From contig JAJHZJ010000008.1 of NCBI GenBank assembly GCA_023548195.1, forward strand, positions 1,884,232 through 1,948,231: a DNA stretch of 64,000 bases. The letters are read 5' to 3'. The notes under the pieces were generated by a model. The model saw only the letters and a program-made list of their open reading frames with translations, had not been told where the DNA came from and searched no databases. Position numbers and translations under genes: made by a program. Source of the stretch: Bettongia penicillata ogilbyi (taxonomy: Eukaryota; Chordata; Mammalia; Diprotodontia; Potoroidae). This document shows, piece by piece, positions 45,180 through 56,649 of this stretch; the first letter of the stretch is position 1, and each line of letters opens with the position of its first letter.

Positions 45180-46550
45180 ACCTTTGCGGTTTTAAACAGT
45201 TTACCACCTACTCTCTTCTCCTTGAATTTTTATATCATTGCTTTCTCTGGATGTTCCTCCCACCATGGGATACTTTCTTCTTTTTCTCTTTGACATTTTT
45301 CTCATAATCACCTCCAACCCCTTATTCTTGGCATACCCAAAGGCTTTGGGCTGGACCTTCTTCTCTTTTTATATCTTCTGTTTTGATGATTTCATTTGGT
45401 CTCATGGGTTCATTTTTCATCTCAATGAATATAATACCTAAATCTGCATATTCAACCATAATCTTTCTCTTGAACGCCAGTCCCACATCAACAATTTACT
45501 ACTCATTATCTGGAGCTTCTAATAGCATCTCAAGCTCCAAAATAGATGCCATTGTTTTTTTATCTAAAGCCATACCTCTTCCAAATTTCCCTTATTTTAA
45601 ATGAAAACTTTATCTTTCCAGGGACCCATGTTTACATGTAATCTTTGACTTTTCTCTATTCTTTACCTCCTATATCGAATGATTTGTCACAACATATCTA
45701 CTTCTGCAACCTCTCTCCATTCATTTCAGAGTGGTATAATGGATATTCAGCATCATGGTATCAGTTAAAATCCTGCCTCTGTCACCAGCTTAATTTTGTA
45801 ACCCTGATAAACTTGCATAACCTCTCCAAGTCTCAGTTTCTTTATCTATAAAATGATGAGGTTGGATGTTTTGGCCATTAAGTTTCCTTCTACCCCTAAA
45901 TCTATAATCCTGTGATTTCTACTCATATGGCCACAACCCTGGTTCAAGTCCCCATTACATTCACATATACTCTTCTATTAGCTTCCTTATTGGTCTCCTT
46001 GTTTACCCTCCTTCCGTCATTAATTCATTTTCCACTCAGATGCTAAAAATCATCATTCTCAAAACCTGGGTCTCACCATGCAATAATTTTTGGTGGTTCC
46101 CTTTTGCCTCTAGGATAAAATTGATACTCCTCTTGCTGTCATAGAAAGCTTTTAGAATACCTTTCCAGACTCTATTTCTACTACTCCTTTTCATGTGTTC
46201 TAGAGTCCAGCCAGAGTGGACCATTGCTGTTCCCCTCACTCAACACTCCCTCTCTTTTCTTTTCACATACCTAGGGTGCCTACAATGCATTCCTTCTTAT
46301 GTCAGCATTTGAAAATTCTCAGATTTCTTTAAGGCCCATCTCAGGTGGCATGTCCTATGAGACTTCTTTCCTGGTCCTCAGATCTTAGTGATCTCTCCTT
46401 AAATTTTCCTGTGTAAGTGAAATGATATTTTCAATATAATGAAAAAGTCTGGAGGGCAGGACTTTTCATCGTCGTTTTGTTGTTTTTTCATCCAGGCATG
46501 TGACAAAGTTGCTCATATTTAGTAGACACTTTGATGCTTTTTCAGTTAAA
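45180..46550 (+). mobile_element. L2 LINE, ORF2 end plus 3' region, split by a MIR
   Basis: This is the longest sense L2 copy. Near 45409-45480 the frame reads SHGFIFHLNEYNT and later RQSHINNLLL, aligning with the L2 stretch SHGF..HLYADDT...QSHI. The catalytic YADD box has decayed to NEYN-like codons at about 45424-45435. After a MIR (45728-45925) the L2 resumes: 'cttcctta ttggtctcct', 'gtggttcccttttgcctcta ggataaaatt', 'tctttaaggcccatctcagg' and 'agggcaggacttttcatc'. Frames at 45238-45851 (plus) and 46036-46239 (minus) belong to it. Confidence 0.8.
45728..45925 (+). mobile_element. MIR/THER-type SINE in L2
   Basis: 'gtggtataatggatattcag', 'atcctgcctctgtcaccagc', 'ccaagtctcagtttctttat' and 'cttctacccctaaatctata'. 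Confidence 0.8.
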
Positions 46551-47370
46551 GAACCTTTTTTTAAAAAAGGGTAGGATATGACTGAATAATATAGTGGTTC
46601 TTACTATTTTCCTCATGTCATAAAATAGAACTGACATTTTGTCTTGGAGATATGAGTTCATAAAAATTAGGATAGAAAATGACTTCCAAGTTATTAAGAA
46701 TGATTTAACAGTGTTCGAATCACATTAGGCATGATTTTTTAAATACCAACCTTCCATCTGCCTATGTTATAATGGCCTTTGATCTCCCATAGTATGCCAT
46801 TTTCCATCTTGGCTATGTATTGCATGAAAAAAGTATTGCTTTTGTGAAAATTAAAGATTTCATCGGTTATCTGTCTTGCATTTAAATTTGAGAGTTTGTA
46901 GGGATATCTTGGTTGTTCAAAAGTCCAAAGCATTTTTCAACAAGATACCAAATCCATCAACATGTACAAGAGAAACATGCTACATTTGGATTTTGTATAT
47001 GACAGTAAAGGCTGCTGTGATGATATATCTGATTTAAAAAAAACTCCCAAACTACTTCTCTTTGAATAACCTTGTTTATTTTTTTGTGTGTGCATCCCTA
47101 ATCCCATTGATTTTAGGAGGTTCTCAGTCCCTTTTTAATTCCCTAAAACCCTTTGTAAAAATCCTCTGGATCTTTTCCAAAGAATTTTCAGCCGCTTCCT
47201 CTTTCCTTTTGTTCCCTTATTCCCTCAAATACATGTTTCTCATCTATTAAATTTGGTTTTTCCAATTGCAGCAAAAGGTATTGTGTGGCAGGTACCATGA
47301 TGGCATATAGAACAGAAGCTTAAATTAATTCAGGTTATTAGCAGCAGAAATATTACTGCTAATTTCAAGA
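46551..47370. other. Stretch without recognised features
   Basis: Frames at 46739-46933 (minus) and 47062-47250 (plus) show no domain. Confidence 0.4.
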
Positions 47371-47374
47371 AAAG

Positions 47375-47600
47375 AGGGAATTAATAACAGCTATCTTTTA
47401 TATAGCACTTTAAAGCAGAGTACTTTACATACATTATCTCATTGGATCCTCCCAATATTCCTATATGTGTTAGGTAGGCATTGTTGTTATTCCCATTTTA
47501 TAGATAAAAAAGTGAAGCTCCAAAAGTCTTAGTAATTTGCCCAGGGTCATATAGCTACTAAATGTTTAAGGGAATGCCTTCTTGATTTCAAGACTGTCCT
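47375..47600 (+). mobile_element. MIR/THER-type SINE
   Basis: 'tatatagcactttaaagcag', 'cattatctcattggatcctc', 'cccattttatagataaaaaa' and 'ttgcccagggtcatatagct'. Confidence 0.85.
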
Positions 47601-47965
47601 CTCGATACTAGCCACAGCAAGCAGCGTAGACTTTACCATTTTGGAAGGTCTCTGTGGAGAGGATCCTTCAAGGATTATTATCTCTAAAAGTACACAGTCT
47701 GACTTTGAAGATGATGTCTTCTTATAAGAGGATGCTTGCTTTTGCAAGGAGGAATACATTATGATGAAGAGCATGAGTATATACAGCCAGAAAATATGGC
47801 AACAGCAAAGTATGTGGAGTTAGTGTCAAAATAGTGTAGGACAGTTGGGCTTTCAAGGACCAGCCTCATGATTTACTGAAGTTCAGGATAAAACACCCTT
47901 CCCTTTCCACCCCCAACAACTAATATCCCTTTGGGTTCTAACATACCAAGAAGAGGCTTTCTTGG
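47601..47965. other. Stretch without recognised features
   Basis: The minus frame 47547-47774 overlaps the MIR end and has no product assigned. Confidence 0.4.
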
Positions 47966-47969
47966 CTAT

Positions 47970-48425
47970 ATTTTTTAAAAAAATTATTTTATTTTTAATT
48001 TATAAAATAAAACAGTAGCATTCCATAATGTAGAATTTTTTTAAAATTTAAAAATTGTACATGAAATTGCAAATCTATTGTGTATAACCTGTTATTCCTT
48101 TAAATATGTAATATAGTAATGTACAACCATTCTATACATGTTTCTATTTATCAGTTCCTGCTCTGGTTGCAGATATTATTTTTCTTCATAAATCTTTGTA
48201 GTTAAGTTGGGTGTTTATAATAGTTAAAATAACCTACTTCCTCAAAGTTGTTAAAATAATATTGCTATTACTGTATGCAACTTCCATTTGTTCTTCATTA
48301 TTTCATGCAAGTCTATCCATGGTTTTGAAAAATCAACAAGCTCATCATTTCTTATAGTACATTTCTTAAACAGCTATTTTATCTTGTGTTTAAATTTGGC
48401 CATTTTTCACACACATATCACTAAT
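47970..48425 (-). mobile_element. L1 3' region fragment (second type)
   Basis: A T/A-rich left end, then 'gtagcattccataatgtaga', 'gcaaatctattgtgtataac' and 'catttcttatagtacattt'. The pattern is recognised from marsupial genomes as an antisense L1-type 3' end, different from the type at 141-610. Confidence 0.55.
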
Positions 48426-48469
48426 TAATCAGTATTGTAGCTGAAATATGCTAACCACTTGAATTAAAC

Positions 48470-48690
48470 AATGACTATTCGTGCTAAATTTACCATCAGG
48501 AAGACCAGAGCTCAAATTCTGCCTCTGACACTTTCCGGCAGTGACTGTGGGCAGGTCACTCAACCACTTTGTGCCTGTTACCTTATCTGTGAAATGAGGG
48601 ATATGAAATTGGTAGTACCCATTCCATAGAATCAAGTGAAATAATGTTTTTATAGAACCTTGCAAACTTCAAAGGGATAACTGATCAATA
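48470..48690 (+). mobile_element. MIR/THER-type SINE with tail
   Basis: 'accagagctcaaattctgcc', 'gactgtgggcaggtcactca', 'cttatctgtgaaatgaggga' and the tail 'agaaccttgcaaacttcaaa'. Confidence 0.85.
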
Positions 48691-48724
48691 GAAGCATATA
48701 TGGAATGGTTGTACATAACTGTAT

Positions 48725-48965
48725 TATATACTGACACAGTGAATAGAATGCCAAGAAGTCATGAGTCAGGAAGACTCATCTTTCTGAGTTCAAATCCAGC
48801 CTCAGACAGTTACTAGCCATGTGACCTTAATCAAGTCACTCAACCCTCTTTGCCTCAGTTTCCTTTTCTGTGAAAGGCAGTGGCAAGCCACTTCATTATC
48901 TGCCAAGAAAACCTCAAATCAGGTCAAAGAGAGTTAGATATGGCTAAAACAAGTCAACAATAATA
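48725..48965 (+). mobile_element. Mar1-type SINE, head shortened
   Basis: 'gacacagtgaatagaatgcc', 'tcaggaagactcatctttct', 'cctcagtttccttttctgtg' and 'tagatatggctaaaacaagt'. The first bases of the head are lost. Confidence 0.9.
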
Positions 48966-49363
48966 ACCAAAATCTTGGTTTGCGCACACATATCATGGCA
49001 TTTTACTCTGTTTTATAGAGACAATCTAGAATAATCCTTAGAAAGCCGCTATCTTTTTATTCTTCTATGTTTAGTGTGCTATAGACTTTTGCACATGTGG
49101 ATAAAATAAATGCTTTTTGAAATTGAATAAAAGTATTAGATTAGTGAATAAAAATATAAGACTATTCTCTTTAGACTCACTGAAAGTGTCCTCAGTACAT
49201 CTCCTGTAGCAGACGGGACAAAAGACGTCATAACCCAGGCTCACAAGATTTTGATTCATTCTGCTAGACCTCTATATTTTGATACGTATCTTAGAGACTG
49301 AGTAGTTTAGATGACAATATCTATTAAAATTTAGTTCTTAAGATTTTGTGGATCAATGTTATG

Positions 49364-49375
49364 TTTGCGCGCAAA
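49364..49375. promoter_or_regulatory. Perfect 12 bp palindrome, E2F-like
   Basis: TTTGCGCGCAAA is its own reverse complement, with two CpG in an otherwise CpG-poor region. It equals the classic palindromic E2F recognition form (TTTSSCGC on both strands). Function is not shown; no promoter is visible nearby. Confidence 0.3.
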
Positions 49376-49652
49376 GGTAAGCCACAATTCAGTCTGTGGT
49401 AATACTCTAGTTCCAGCACATTTTATTGGTAGAATTCCTAGTGATGTATATCTGTTGTCAGTCTTTATTACTAGTCGGTGAAGTGATGTATGTATGTTTC
49501 ACATGTATCTAAGTAGGTTTTGACCTATTTTTCATTTGCCCTGATATTTCCCAATCTTCTTCCTCCTATTTGTCGAAAAAATGTTAAAGCCACTTAAAAG
49601 CATTTGTCTTTTTTTTTAGTCACTTTTTCTGTTATTCATCTGTTTGGTGTAT

Positions 49653-49694
<42 letters not shown>
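49653..49694 (+). repeat. (GT)n microsatellite
   Basis: About 20 uninterrupted GT units. Confidence 0.97.
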
Positions 49695-49695
<1 letters not shown>

Positions 49696-52339
49696 GCCTG
49701 ATGTCACTTTTGCCTATACAAATCTGTCTACATATGGCTCTCACGAAGGCATGAATAGATCTCTCTACAATCTTCTCTGACCACTCCAAGGGAGACTTTG
49801 ATAAATGCCAGAAGGGGAAAATGAGACTGAGGTCACATGGCTGAGCGCTCAACTCTCCTCAGAGGTGATATACGGGGCTATAATTTATACCTATCTACTA
49901 TTATCCACCATATTGTTCATCTAGAAAAAATACTTCTTAGGTTTAGTTCTCACTCCAGATAATGATTCCTTTCATAGTAAAGGAGAGCTCCAAGCTACAT
50001 ATCCAAAAATTTGACCCCCTTCCTACCAAGCACTAGTTCCAAAAAGACTATCACACATAATATCACATAAACCCATTTATCCAAGCCAGTGATAAGCTTA
50101 GATCAAAAATGTTATGTAGATGAAAATAAATTAGGCTGTACACAGAGTGAGTTTTCTCACTGGGAGGAAGATAGCTAAACTTAACTATAATCTATACAGA
50201 TAGAGAGCCCTAGATATCACCTAAGAAGAATGATAAGATGAAGCTAGGAACATGCTTGACACCAACTGCTTTATGATTTGCTTTCTTTCTCTTTAGGGAT
50301 GTCTGCCCAAAGAGAATCTGGAACTGAGTTTCTCCTCTCTGAAAGCTTGGCATCATAAGAAAAAAAAAAGACAGATCTCTCTATTCCCACTTCTCTCCAG
50401 ATGCATCCTTCATTCAGGCACAGATCAATCTATTCTAAAGAGAAGAGCCATCTATAAATGGAATGAGCTCTGGGTTTATACATGTCTAGATTGTTTCTTT
50501 TATCCTTAATTTATCCCTACTAATGATTTTTTCAAGTCTCTAAAAAATTTTAAAAACTTTCCCCCCACTTTCCTTGTATTTTGAAGGACTGACAAAACCC
50601 AGGGCAGGCTCCTCAAGGGGGAGAAATCTATTTTCTATGAGCTGTGCCTAATGGTAATTGGGATCTGCTTTTTAAGTTTAATGAGTCTTATTCACCAGTT
50701 CAAGGGTGACTCTTTTTTCTGTTTCACATATAGTAGGGACTCAGAAATATCTTTTAGTCTGTGACTCGAATATTCTTTTTTTCATTCTATCCTAAGTATT
50801 TATTTCCCTTTTTAAAAAATGAATGTCTTTCTCTTTGAAGTAAAATTCCTAGAGTCAACTGATCATAGGTGTTCCTTAACACTCATGTTAAAAATGAATG
50901 TACCAGAAAACTGGTCCTGGATACATTATTTAAAGAGCTTGAAATTTGAGGGGTAGGGGGGTTAGCCTACTTCAGAGGTGCAGGATTGCCCTCATCTTTC
51001 TTAAGTACCAGATCATGAGCTATTTTTCTGACAGGTCATTTCTTTTCTTCCCAATTCTCACTTTGGAGACAGACTCTTCTGCTTTTCTTTCTAAGAAGTC
51101 AGGCTTCCATAATGGAAGAAGTGAGTTTCCAGATATGAGGACCCAAATCTCCATGTATTAAGCGTCATCGGTTTGACTAATGGTAGATCCTGGCCACAGA
51201 TCATTCTAAGCACCTCTTCACAGTGTGTCATTTTTCCAGCTGAGTTGATTTTTGATATATCTCACTTTATCATTCATTGAGGTGGAAATTCCATCACTCT
51301 TCTTTGCTTTTTGAGTTTTTCTTAGTGTTTGTTTGTAATAGGTTTTATGGGTGATTAGTTATGTGAATTGTGTCGTTTTTGCTGATGGGAACCTACCCTA
51401 ATTTCTCTCATGAACTCAATTTATCTCATGAAGTGTGCCACATGTGACAATTGGAATTTTTCCATTTAAAAACAACTTACTGATATTATTTGATATACTT
51501 TTCTCACCACTGCTTAATGAGAAATTTAATATCCGAAATTATTTTTATTAGCTCCGGCATTAAAGAGTTGGCTTTTTTATCAAGCATTTGCTCTATCACA
51601 GTTCACTTGCCCAGCTAGGATACACCACTGGTTTTTCTCAATTCACTGTTTCTTCCATGGGGTAGTGTCAGATATCAGGGGTTTTACTGAAGCCCCACTG
51701 AACAATATGATGACATACAAGGAAACGTCTCTGACTTGAGAAGATGCTTAGCTTTTACATGAGGAGCTTTTGCAAAGCTGAGGATTGGCAATACTTATTG
51801 TTTCATCACAGCTAATGTAACTGAAGACAATATTCCATTATGTCTTACCCTTTTCTTTGATGCCTACTCTACAATTTCTTTATCAGTAACCTGGTACTAT
51901 TGAGTATTTCAGGTTAATTATATACATATTATACTTTCTAAGTGTTTCCTTTTAATTTTGAATGACACCTTTCATTAATATGAGAATAACTAGAATCCCT
52001 TGTTTCACCATTTTTTTTGTTCATATAAAATTCCAATATATCAAACACTACTGGGAAGATAAGGAGGGGGGAAGAAACATCTAAATGATTTTGTTGTAGG
52101 AAAATTTTGTCATAATTGCTAGAAATCATATTCCCAGTCAAAATGAAAATTTGAAACTGTTAATGTAGTCTTGAGAGAATTAGCAAGTGAAAAGAATTAG
52201 CAAGTAAAAGGGCCTCTGAATCTATTAGAATTTTTTTCTTTTCCTTTTAAGATCATAGTATGCCTTGTGTTAATGCATATTTTAGAGCTGATAGGATTTA
52301 GAGCCTGGGTCAATTAGGATATTTAGAATGGAATGACCT

Positions 52340-52520
52340 TGTAATACGATGTAGTGAAAAAAGCAGTGTCTATAGTCAGAAGACCTGAATTTGAATCCTG
52401 GCTATTTATTACTTATATGACCTTGAATAAGTCACTTAAAATCTGTGGGGCTTAATTTCTCATCTGTTAAATGAGGGAACTAGATGACAAAGTCTCTAAA
52501 TTTTCCCTCAGCTCTGATCC
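52340..52520 (+). mobile_element. MIR/THER-type SINE
   Basis: 'gacctgaatttgaatcctgg', 'tgaccttgaataagtcactt', 'ctcatctgttaaatgaggga' and 'tccctcagctctgatcctga'. Confidence 0.85.
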
Positions 52521-52559
52521 TGAGAAGTTTAAAGGACAATTAAAAGCCAAACGTTTCTT

Positions 52560-52680
52560 TATCAGCATAACATAATGGAAAGAATACTGACCTTGAGCTC
52601 AGGAAGACCTTGAAGTCTTCTGAGTTGCTTCTTCTGCCAAAAATATCTAAGCTAGTCAATAACCTTCAGGGTCAGAGGGA
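52560..52680 (+). mobile_element. Possible Mar1 head fragment
   Basis: 'atggaaagaatactgacctt gagctcaggaagacctt' resembles a SINE head; the remainder is decayed. Confidence 0.4.
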
Positions 52681-52779
52681 AAAGGATCATCTCTATATAT
52701 ATATTCGTTGTCCATTATTGCTACTATAAGGATGTGTTTAAGTACCCCACTCAACACTTGGCATTATCATATACCAAGA

Positions 52780-52918
52780 GATAGAAACTGAGAAAGGACT
52801 TTAGAGGTCGATTAATCCATTATTCCCATTTTACAGATGAGGAAAATGAATGCCAAGGAGAATAGGCCTTGGTCAAAGTCACCCAGATAGTAAGTAACAG
52901 AAGTAGGTCCTTTGAAAT
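52780..52918 (+). mobile_element. MIR-like SINE fragment
   Basis: 'cattttacagatgaggaaaa', 'cttggtcaaagtcacccaga' and 'gtaagtaacagaagtaggtc'. Confidence 0.75.
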
Positions 52919-52999
52919 ATCATATACAGATGAGAGGTGATGCCTGTTTTAAAGATGCTGACTTTCTGCTCTTTGGCATAGTCTGCATAGGTGAGTAGT

Positions 53000-53080
53000 C
53001 CATTAGTATACATTTATTAAGCACCTATGATGTACCAGGCACTGTGCTAAGTGCTAGGGATGTAAATACAAGGAGCACAA
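53000..53080 (-). mobile_element. L2 3'-end fragment
   Basis: 'catttattaagcacctatga tgtaccaggcactgtgctaa', antisense L2. Confidence 0.85.
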
Positions 53081-53284
53081 TGCCACTTCATTTGTCCCTA
53101 TGAACACGGATAAAATTAGGAATTAACTGTTTTCCTGAAACTCTAGGTAGACTCCACTATCCTGAAAAACTATTCAAGGTCTAGTGATCAGAGACTTGGG
53201 AAAGCTGTTGTGTTCTTCCCATCATAGTTGTGTCAACTACAAAAGATTTTGATCTTTCCAAAAGAAAGTATTTATGCGTAATGG

Positions 53285-53640
53285 AAGGATCACCAGTTTC
53301 ATAGTCAAAAGACCTTGGTTTAAAACCTGCATACCCTGATTAGGTTGCTAAGATCATAAATTCAGAGTTAAAAGAATCCTCAGAGGTCATAGAATCCAAC
53401 CTTCTCATTTGGCACATGAAAAAACTGAGGCACAAAGAGGTAGATGCTTTGCCCAAGGTTCCAAAGGTAGTGAGTGACAGAGCATTTATCTAAATTCAGG
53501 GTCAACACTCTTTCCATAGCCCCATGATGCCTCTGAATAAGTCATCTAATATTTCTGGGCTTCTGTTTCCTCCTGTCTAAAACAAGGGAATTGAGAGAGA
53601 TGACCATTGAAGTTCTTTCCAAGCCTGAATCCTATGATGT
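53285..53640 (+). mobile_element. MIR-like SINEs, one probably split by the other
   Basis: A MIR head ('aaaagaccttggtttaaaac', 53305) is followed at 53350 by a second element ('gatcataaattcagagttaa', 'gaaaaaactgaggcacaaag', 'ctttgcccaaggttccaaag'). At about 53535 comes the first one's remainder ('gaataagtcatctaatattt', 'gatgaccattgaagttcttt'). Confidence 0.7.
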
Positions 53641-53992
53641 TGTCTTGTTGCGTCATTGCTTAGTGGGGGAATACCAAACCTTTCTGGTCAAGCAGTCAAA
53701 CATTCCATATTGTGCTGAAGATTATTGCTAAACTGTTCTCACCTCTGAACATTCAAGAAACAATGTGGACAGGTTCATTTTCTTTTGGTGTTTGAGAGAC
53801 TTTATAAAAATAGCTATGAAATGAGGGTTTTTTAATCCAGCTTCAGAAATGAGTTGTAAGAAAACTAGATTTTTAAAGATGCTCTAGCTTCCTATAAGTG
53901 ACCACTTCTATGAATGCAGCTGCTGTGAATTGATAATCGATATGTCAGTTGGAGATTTTTCAGTAACTTAATTTTCTATTTATGCTTCCTCT
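53641..53992. other. Stretch without recognised features
   Basis: Nothing supportable. Confidence 0.4.
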
Positions 53993-54003
53993 TATTATTA
54001 CTA

Positions 54004-54302
54004 TAGGGCAGCTAGGTGGTGCAGTGGATAGAGCACCAGTGCAGGAATCAGGAGGACCTGAGTTCAAATCTCACCTCAGACTCTTGGCACTCACTAGCTA
54101 TGTGACCTTAACCCCAGTTGCCTCATCCTGGGTCATCTCCAGTCATCCTGATGAATATCTGGTCAATGGATTCAGATGGCTGTGGAGGAGAAGTGAGGCT
54201 GGTGACCTCCTCCCTCACTCAAAACAAAGTCAAGTGCAAGTCATGTCATCATTTCTCTGATGGCACAGTCTTCTTTGGCAACAAAGGACAAACACACTCC
54301 CC
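54004..54302 (+). mobile_element. Composite SINE: tRNA-like head plus RTE-like tail, with perfect target-site duplication
   Basis: The head ('gggcagctaggtggtgcagt' to 'ccccagttgcctcatcctgg') matches Mar1-type heads. The tail ('gtcatctccagtcatcctga' through 'gaagtgaggctggtgacctc', 'caagtgcaagtcatgtcatc' and 'caacaaaggacaaacacac') is the one seen alone at 37330, 59763 and in the long copy at 3901. The flanks are the identical tattattacta at 53993-54003 and 54303-54313. Frames at 53982-54318 read this SINE. Confidence 0.9.
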
Positions 54303-54313
54303 TATTATTACTA

Positions 54314-56180
54314 CATAAAATATCCATTGATGTAGAGAATATTGTCTGCTTTTACCTGTCAAATTGAGTGAGCTAAGTGTATTCTTTCTTGATAGGGGAA
54401 AATAATATTGAGGTTTAAAATATAATTGAATCATAATATTTATATTATTACCTTTCTTTTCTGTTCCTCTAATTTTCAGTGCCCTTTTTGGGAGCATATT
54501 CTGTGTAAGAGGAGGATAATCCTGAGTTATCTCAAAAATTATGCAACTGTTCATTTGCTTGGCATTTCATGGTTCTAAAGATGCAAGTGCTTAAAAGGTT
54601 CTCTGGATAAAGTAAGGGAGGAGGAGAGCATTATGTACATTACTTGAAATTGGCATCATGTTGCCAAACTGTAATAAGCCTTAGGGGAACTCAATGTTCA
54701 AACTACTCAATTGAATGCTGCAATTTCCCATAACAATTTAAAAGGCCTGCAGGCATGCTAAAGTCATAGCTGGATGTTTCAGTTAACACTCTGTAACATG
54801 ACCCTAAAGCCTCATTTACATCACAGCAATTAAAATATATTCTACATTATGTGTTTACTGCTACATACCTAGAAACCTAGGAAATACTGTCATTTACTTA
54901 TTTATTTGTTGTAAATAATCTTAGAAATATTTCTTTCCACCCTTTCTGCTTTACAACCTGGTAATAACAGTTCAGAGAAGTCACCACAGAGGTAGAGCTC
55001 CCAGTGGGGAAAGGGAGAAAAGCTGGGGCAGGAGAAAAGAAAATCAATAGCCGTTAATAATAACTAAAAGTCATTTCTACCTGAGGGCTGCTTGGTGACC
55101 TACATGAAATTGGGTTAGTGGTCTCAGTTCATAGATGACAGGTGCCCATTAAGCAAAATAATTATTGTAATCAGTACTAATTGGCCCCCTACTGATAGTT
55201 AGAGTAGAGGGACCAAGATTCAAATGAACATTAAAAGGGAATATCTCCACCATTGAGGAGTCCTCTCTCCCTGCCATCAAAGAGATGTTGCTGCCCAGGT
55301 GGAAGGAGAGGGAACATACAGTTTATCCAAAGACCACATTTTATAGGCGATCACAGTCCTTCATCAAGTACTCCATCCAAGTTAAATAAATTATCTTGGC
55401 ATATGGATCAGAACTCTCACTATTAAAGTGGTATCATTATTGTTTTGTAATTATATCTGACTTGGAAATTAAATTGTTTTAAAGCAAAGTCTTAGAGACC
55501 AAAATTGCATCACATTTTCTCAATAGCATATATGGCAGCTTGGCATTACCTTTCATTAGAGACATGCAGACAGGATTGACTTATTCCTCATTGTTATTGT
55601 GGATTACTATTTATATAAACTCTGGTTTATCTTAAAAGTATGGTTTTTAACAATTATCTAGAATGCATCATCAGAGTTAGAAGTATGGAGTCAGATTCCC
55701 AGCTTTTCTCTTTGGCAGGAGGACTTCAGGAAAGCAAGGAAACATGGTTTCTTTCTTCATTCATAAAAACCATTCTTGACTAGAATATTTTATGGTTAAG
55801 AAAAGTGTTGGAATGATAGTACTTCATCAGACGCCTGAGCAGGAGCAGCACCCCTGACCACTTTTATCCCATCTGAGTTCATAACAATCCTTCACAACAG
55901 CATGTCTTGCTCTAAGGTTGTAGACATTCACAAGCTGCAAGGGAAGTGGAATTTTTCACCAGTTTAATCACAGGCCTGTTTTCGGTGGTTGTTTTTTTTG
56001 TATGAAGTTGTAGAAAAAGTTAACAGTATTTGTCTTCTTGTTGTGAATTATTGAAGCATTTCAGAATATCTGGATAAATGAATAAATTTTTTATGTATCA
56101 TGATACATATAAAATATATACATATATATGTCTCATATATGGCACTACAAAAAGGTAGTAGTCAAGTAATCGCTGTAGTG
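54314..56180. other. 1.9 kb block with no recognised repeat
   Basis: No SINE or LINE recognised. The minus frame 54249-54554 begins in the SINE and has no domain. The part at 54640-54860 has mixed-complexity, non-decayed-looking sequence and is the best candidate here for a conserved noncoding element. Confidence 0.45.
56094..56107. other. Perfect 14 bp palindrome in an AT-rich patch
   Basis: TGTATCATGATACA is self-complementary and is followed by degenerate TATA units up to about 56140. Probably chance in AT-rich DNA. Confidence 0.3.
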
Positions 56181-56184
56181 CAGA

Positions 56185-56350
56185 GGGGTCAAACTCAAAA
56201 CCCACCAAGTGCCAAAACCAGATTGAAATTTAATTGGGAAATCTTTAACAAAATATATTAAAATAAATTACAACTTGTTAATTTGTCATTTTTCTAAGTC
56301 AACATGTGGCTCATAGGGCTCTGTTTCCATTTACATTTGACACCACTGAA
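56185..56350 (-). mobile_element. hAT-like nonautonomous DNA transposon, near complete
   Basis: The ends 'aggggtcaaactca' and 'catttgacaccact' are inverted repeats around a GTGTCAAA-type core. The inside matches, in reverse, the fragment at 27817-27955 ('tttaacaaaatatattaaaa', 'tttctaagtcaacatgtggc'). It codes for nothing and would have depended on a hAT transposase elsewhere. No clear 8 bp target duplication remains. Confidence 0.65.
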
Positions 56351-56374
56351 GGAGTAGATAAAGTTTTAGCACTC

Positions 56375-56640
56375 TAACATATAATAATAGTTAACCTTTA
56401 TATAGTACTTTAAGGTTTTTAAAGCACTTTATAAATAGTGTCTCATTCTATTCTCACAGAAACTTTGGGAGATAAATGCTATCATCATTTCATTTTACAG
56501 ATGACAAAACTAAATCAGACAGAAATTAGATGACTTGCCCAGGGTCACACAATCAGTAAGTATCCAAAGTCAAATTTGAACTCAGGTTTTCCTGACTCCA
56601 ATTCTCTATTATACTACCTAGCTACCTGTAAACTGACTGT
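56375..56640 (+). mobile_element. MIR/THER-type SINE, near full length
   Basis: 'ctttatatagtactttaagg', 'cattttacagatgacaaaac', 'gacttgcccagggtcacaca' and 'tcctgactccaattctctat'. Confidence 0.9.
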
Positions 56641-56649
56641 TCAATCCTA

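Larger units (their letters stand above)
48966..52335. other. 3.4 kb block with few recognised repeats
   Basis: Apart from a GT microsatellite no SINE or LINE is recognised with confidence. Frames at 49071-49259, 49616-49852, 50946-51161 and 51938-52141 have no recognised product. It is the largest repeat-poor block of the window. Confidence 0.45.
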
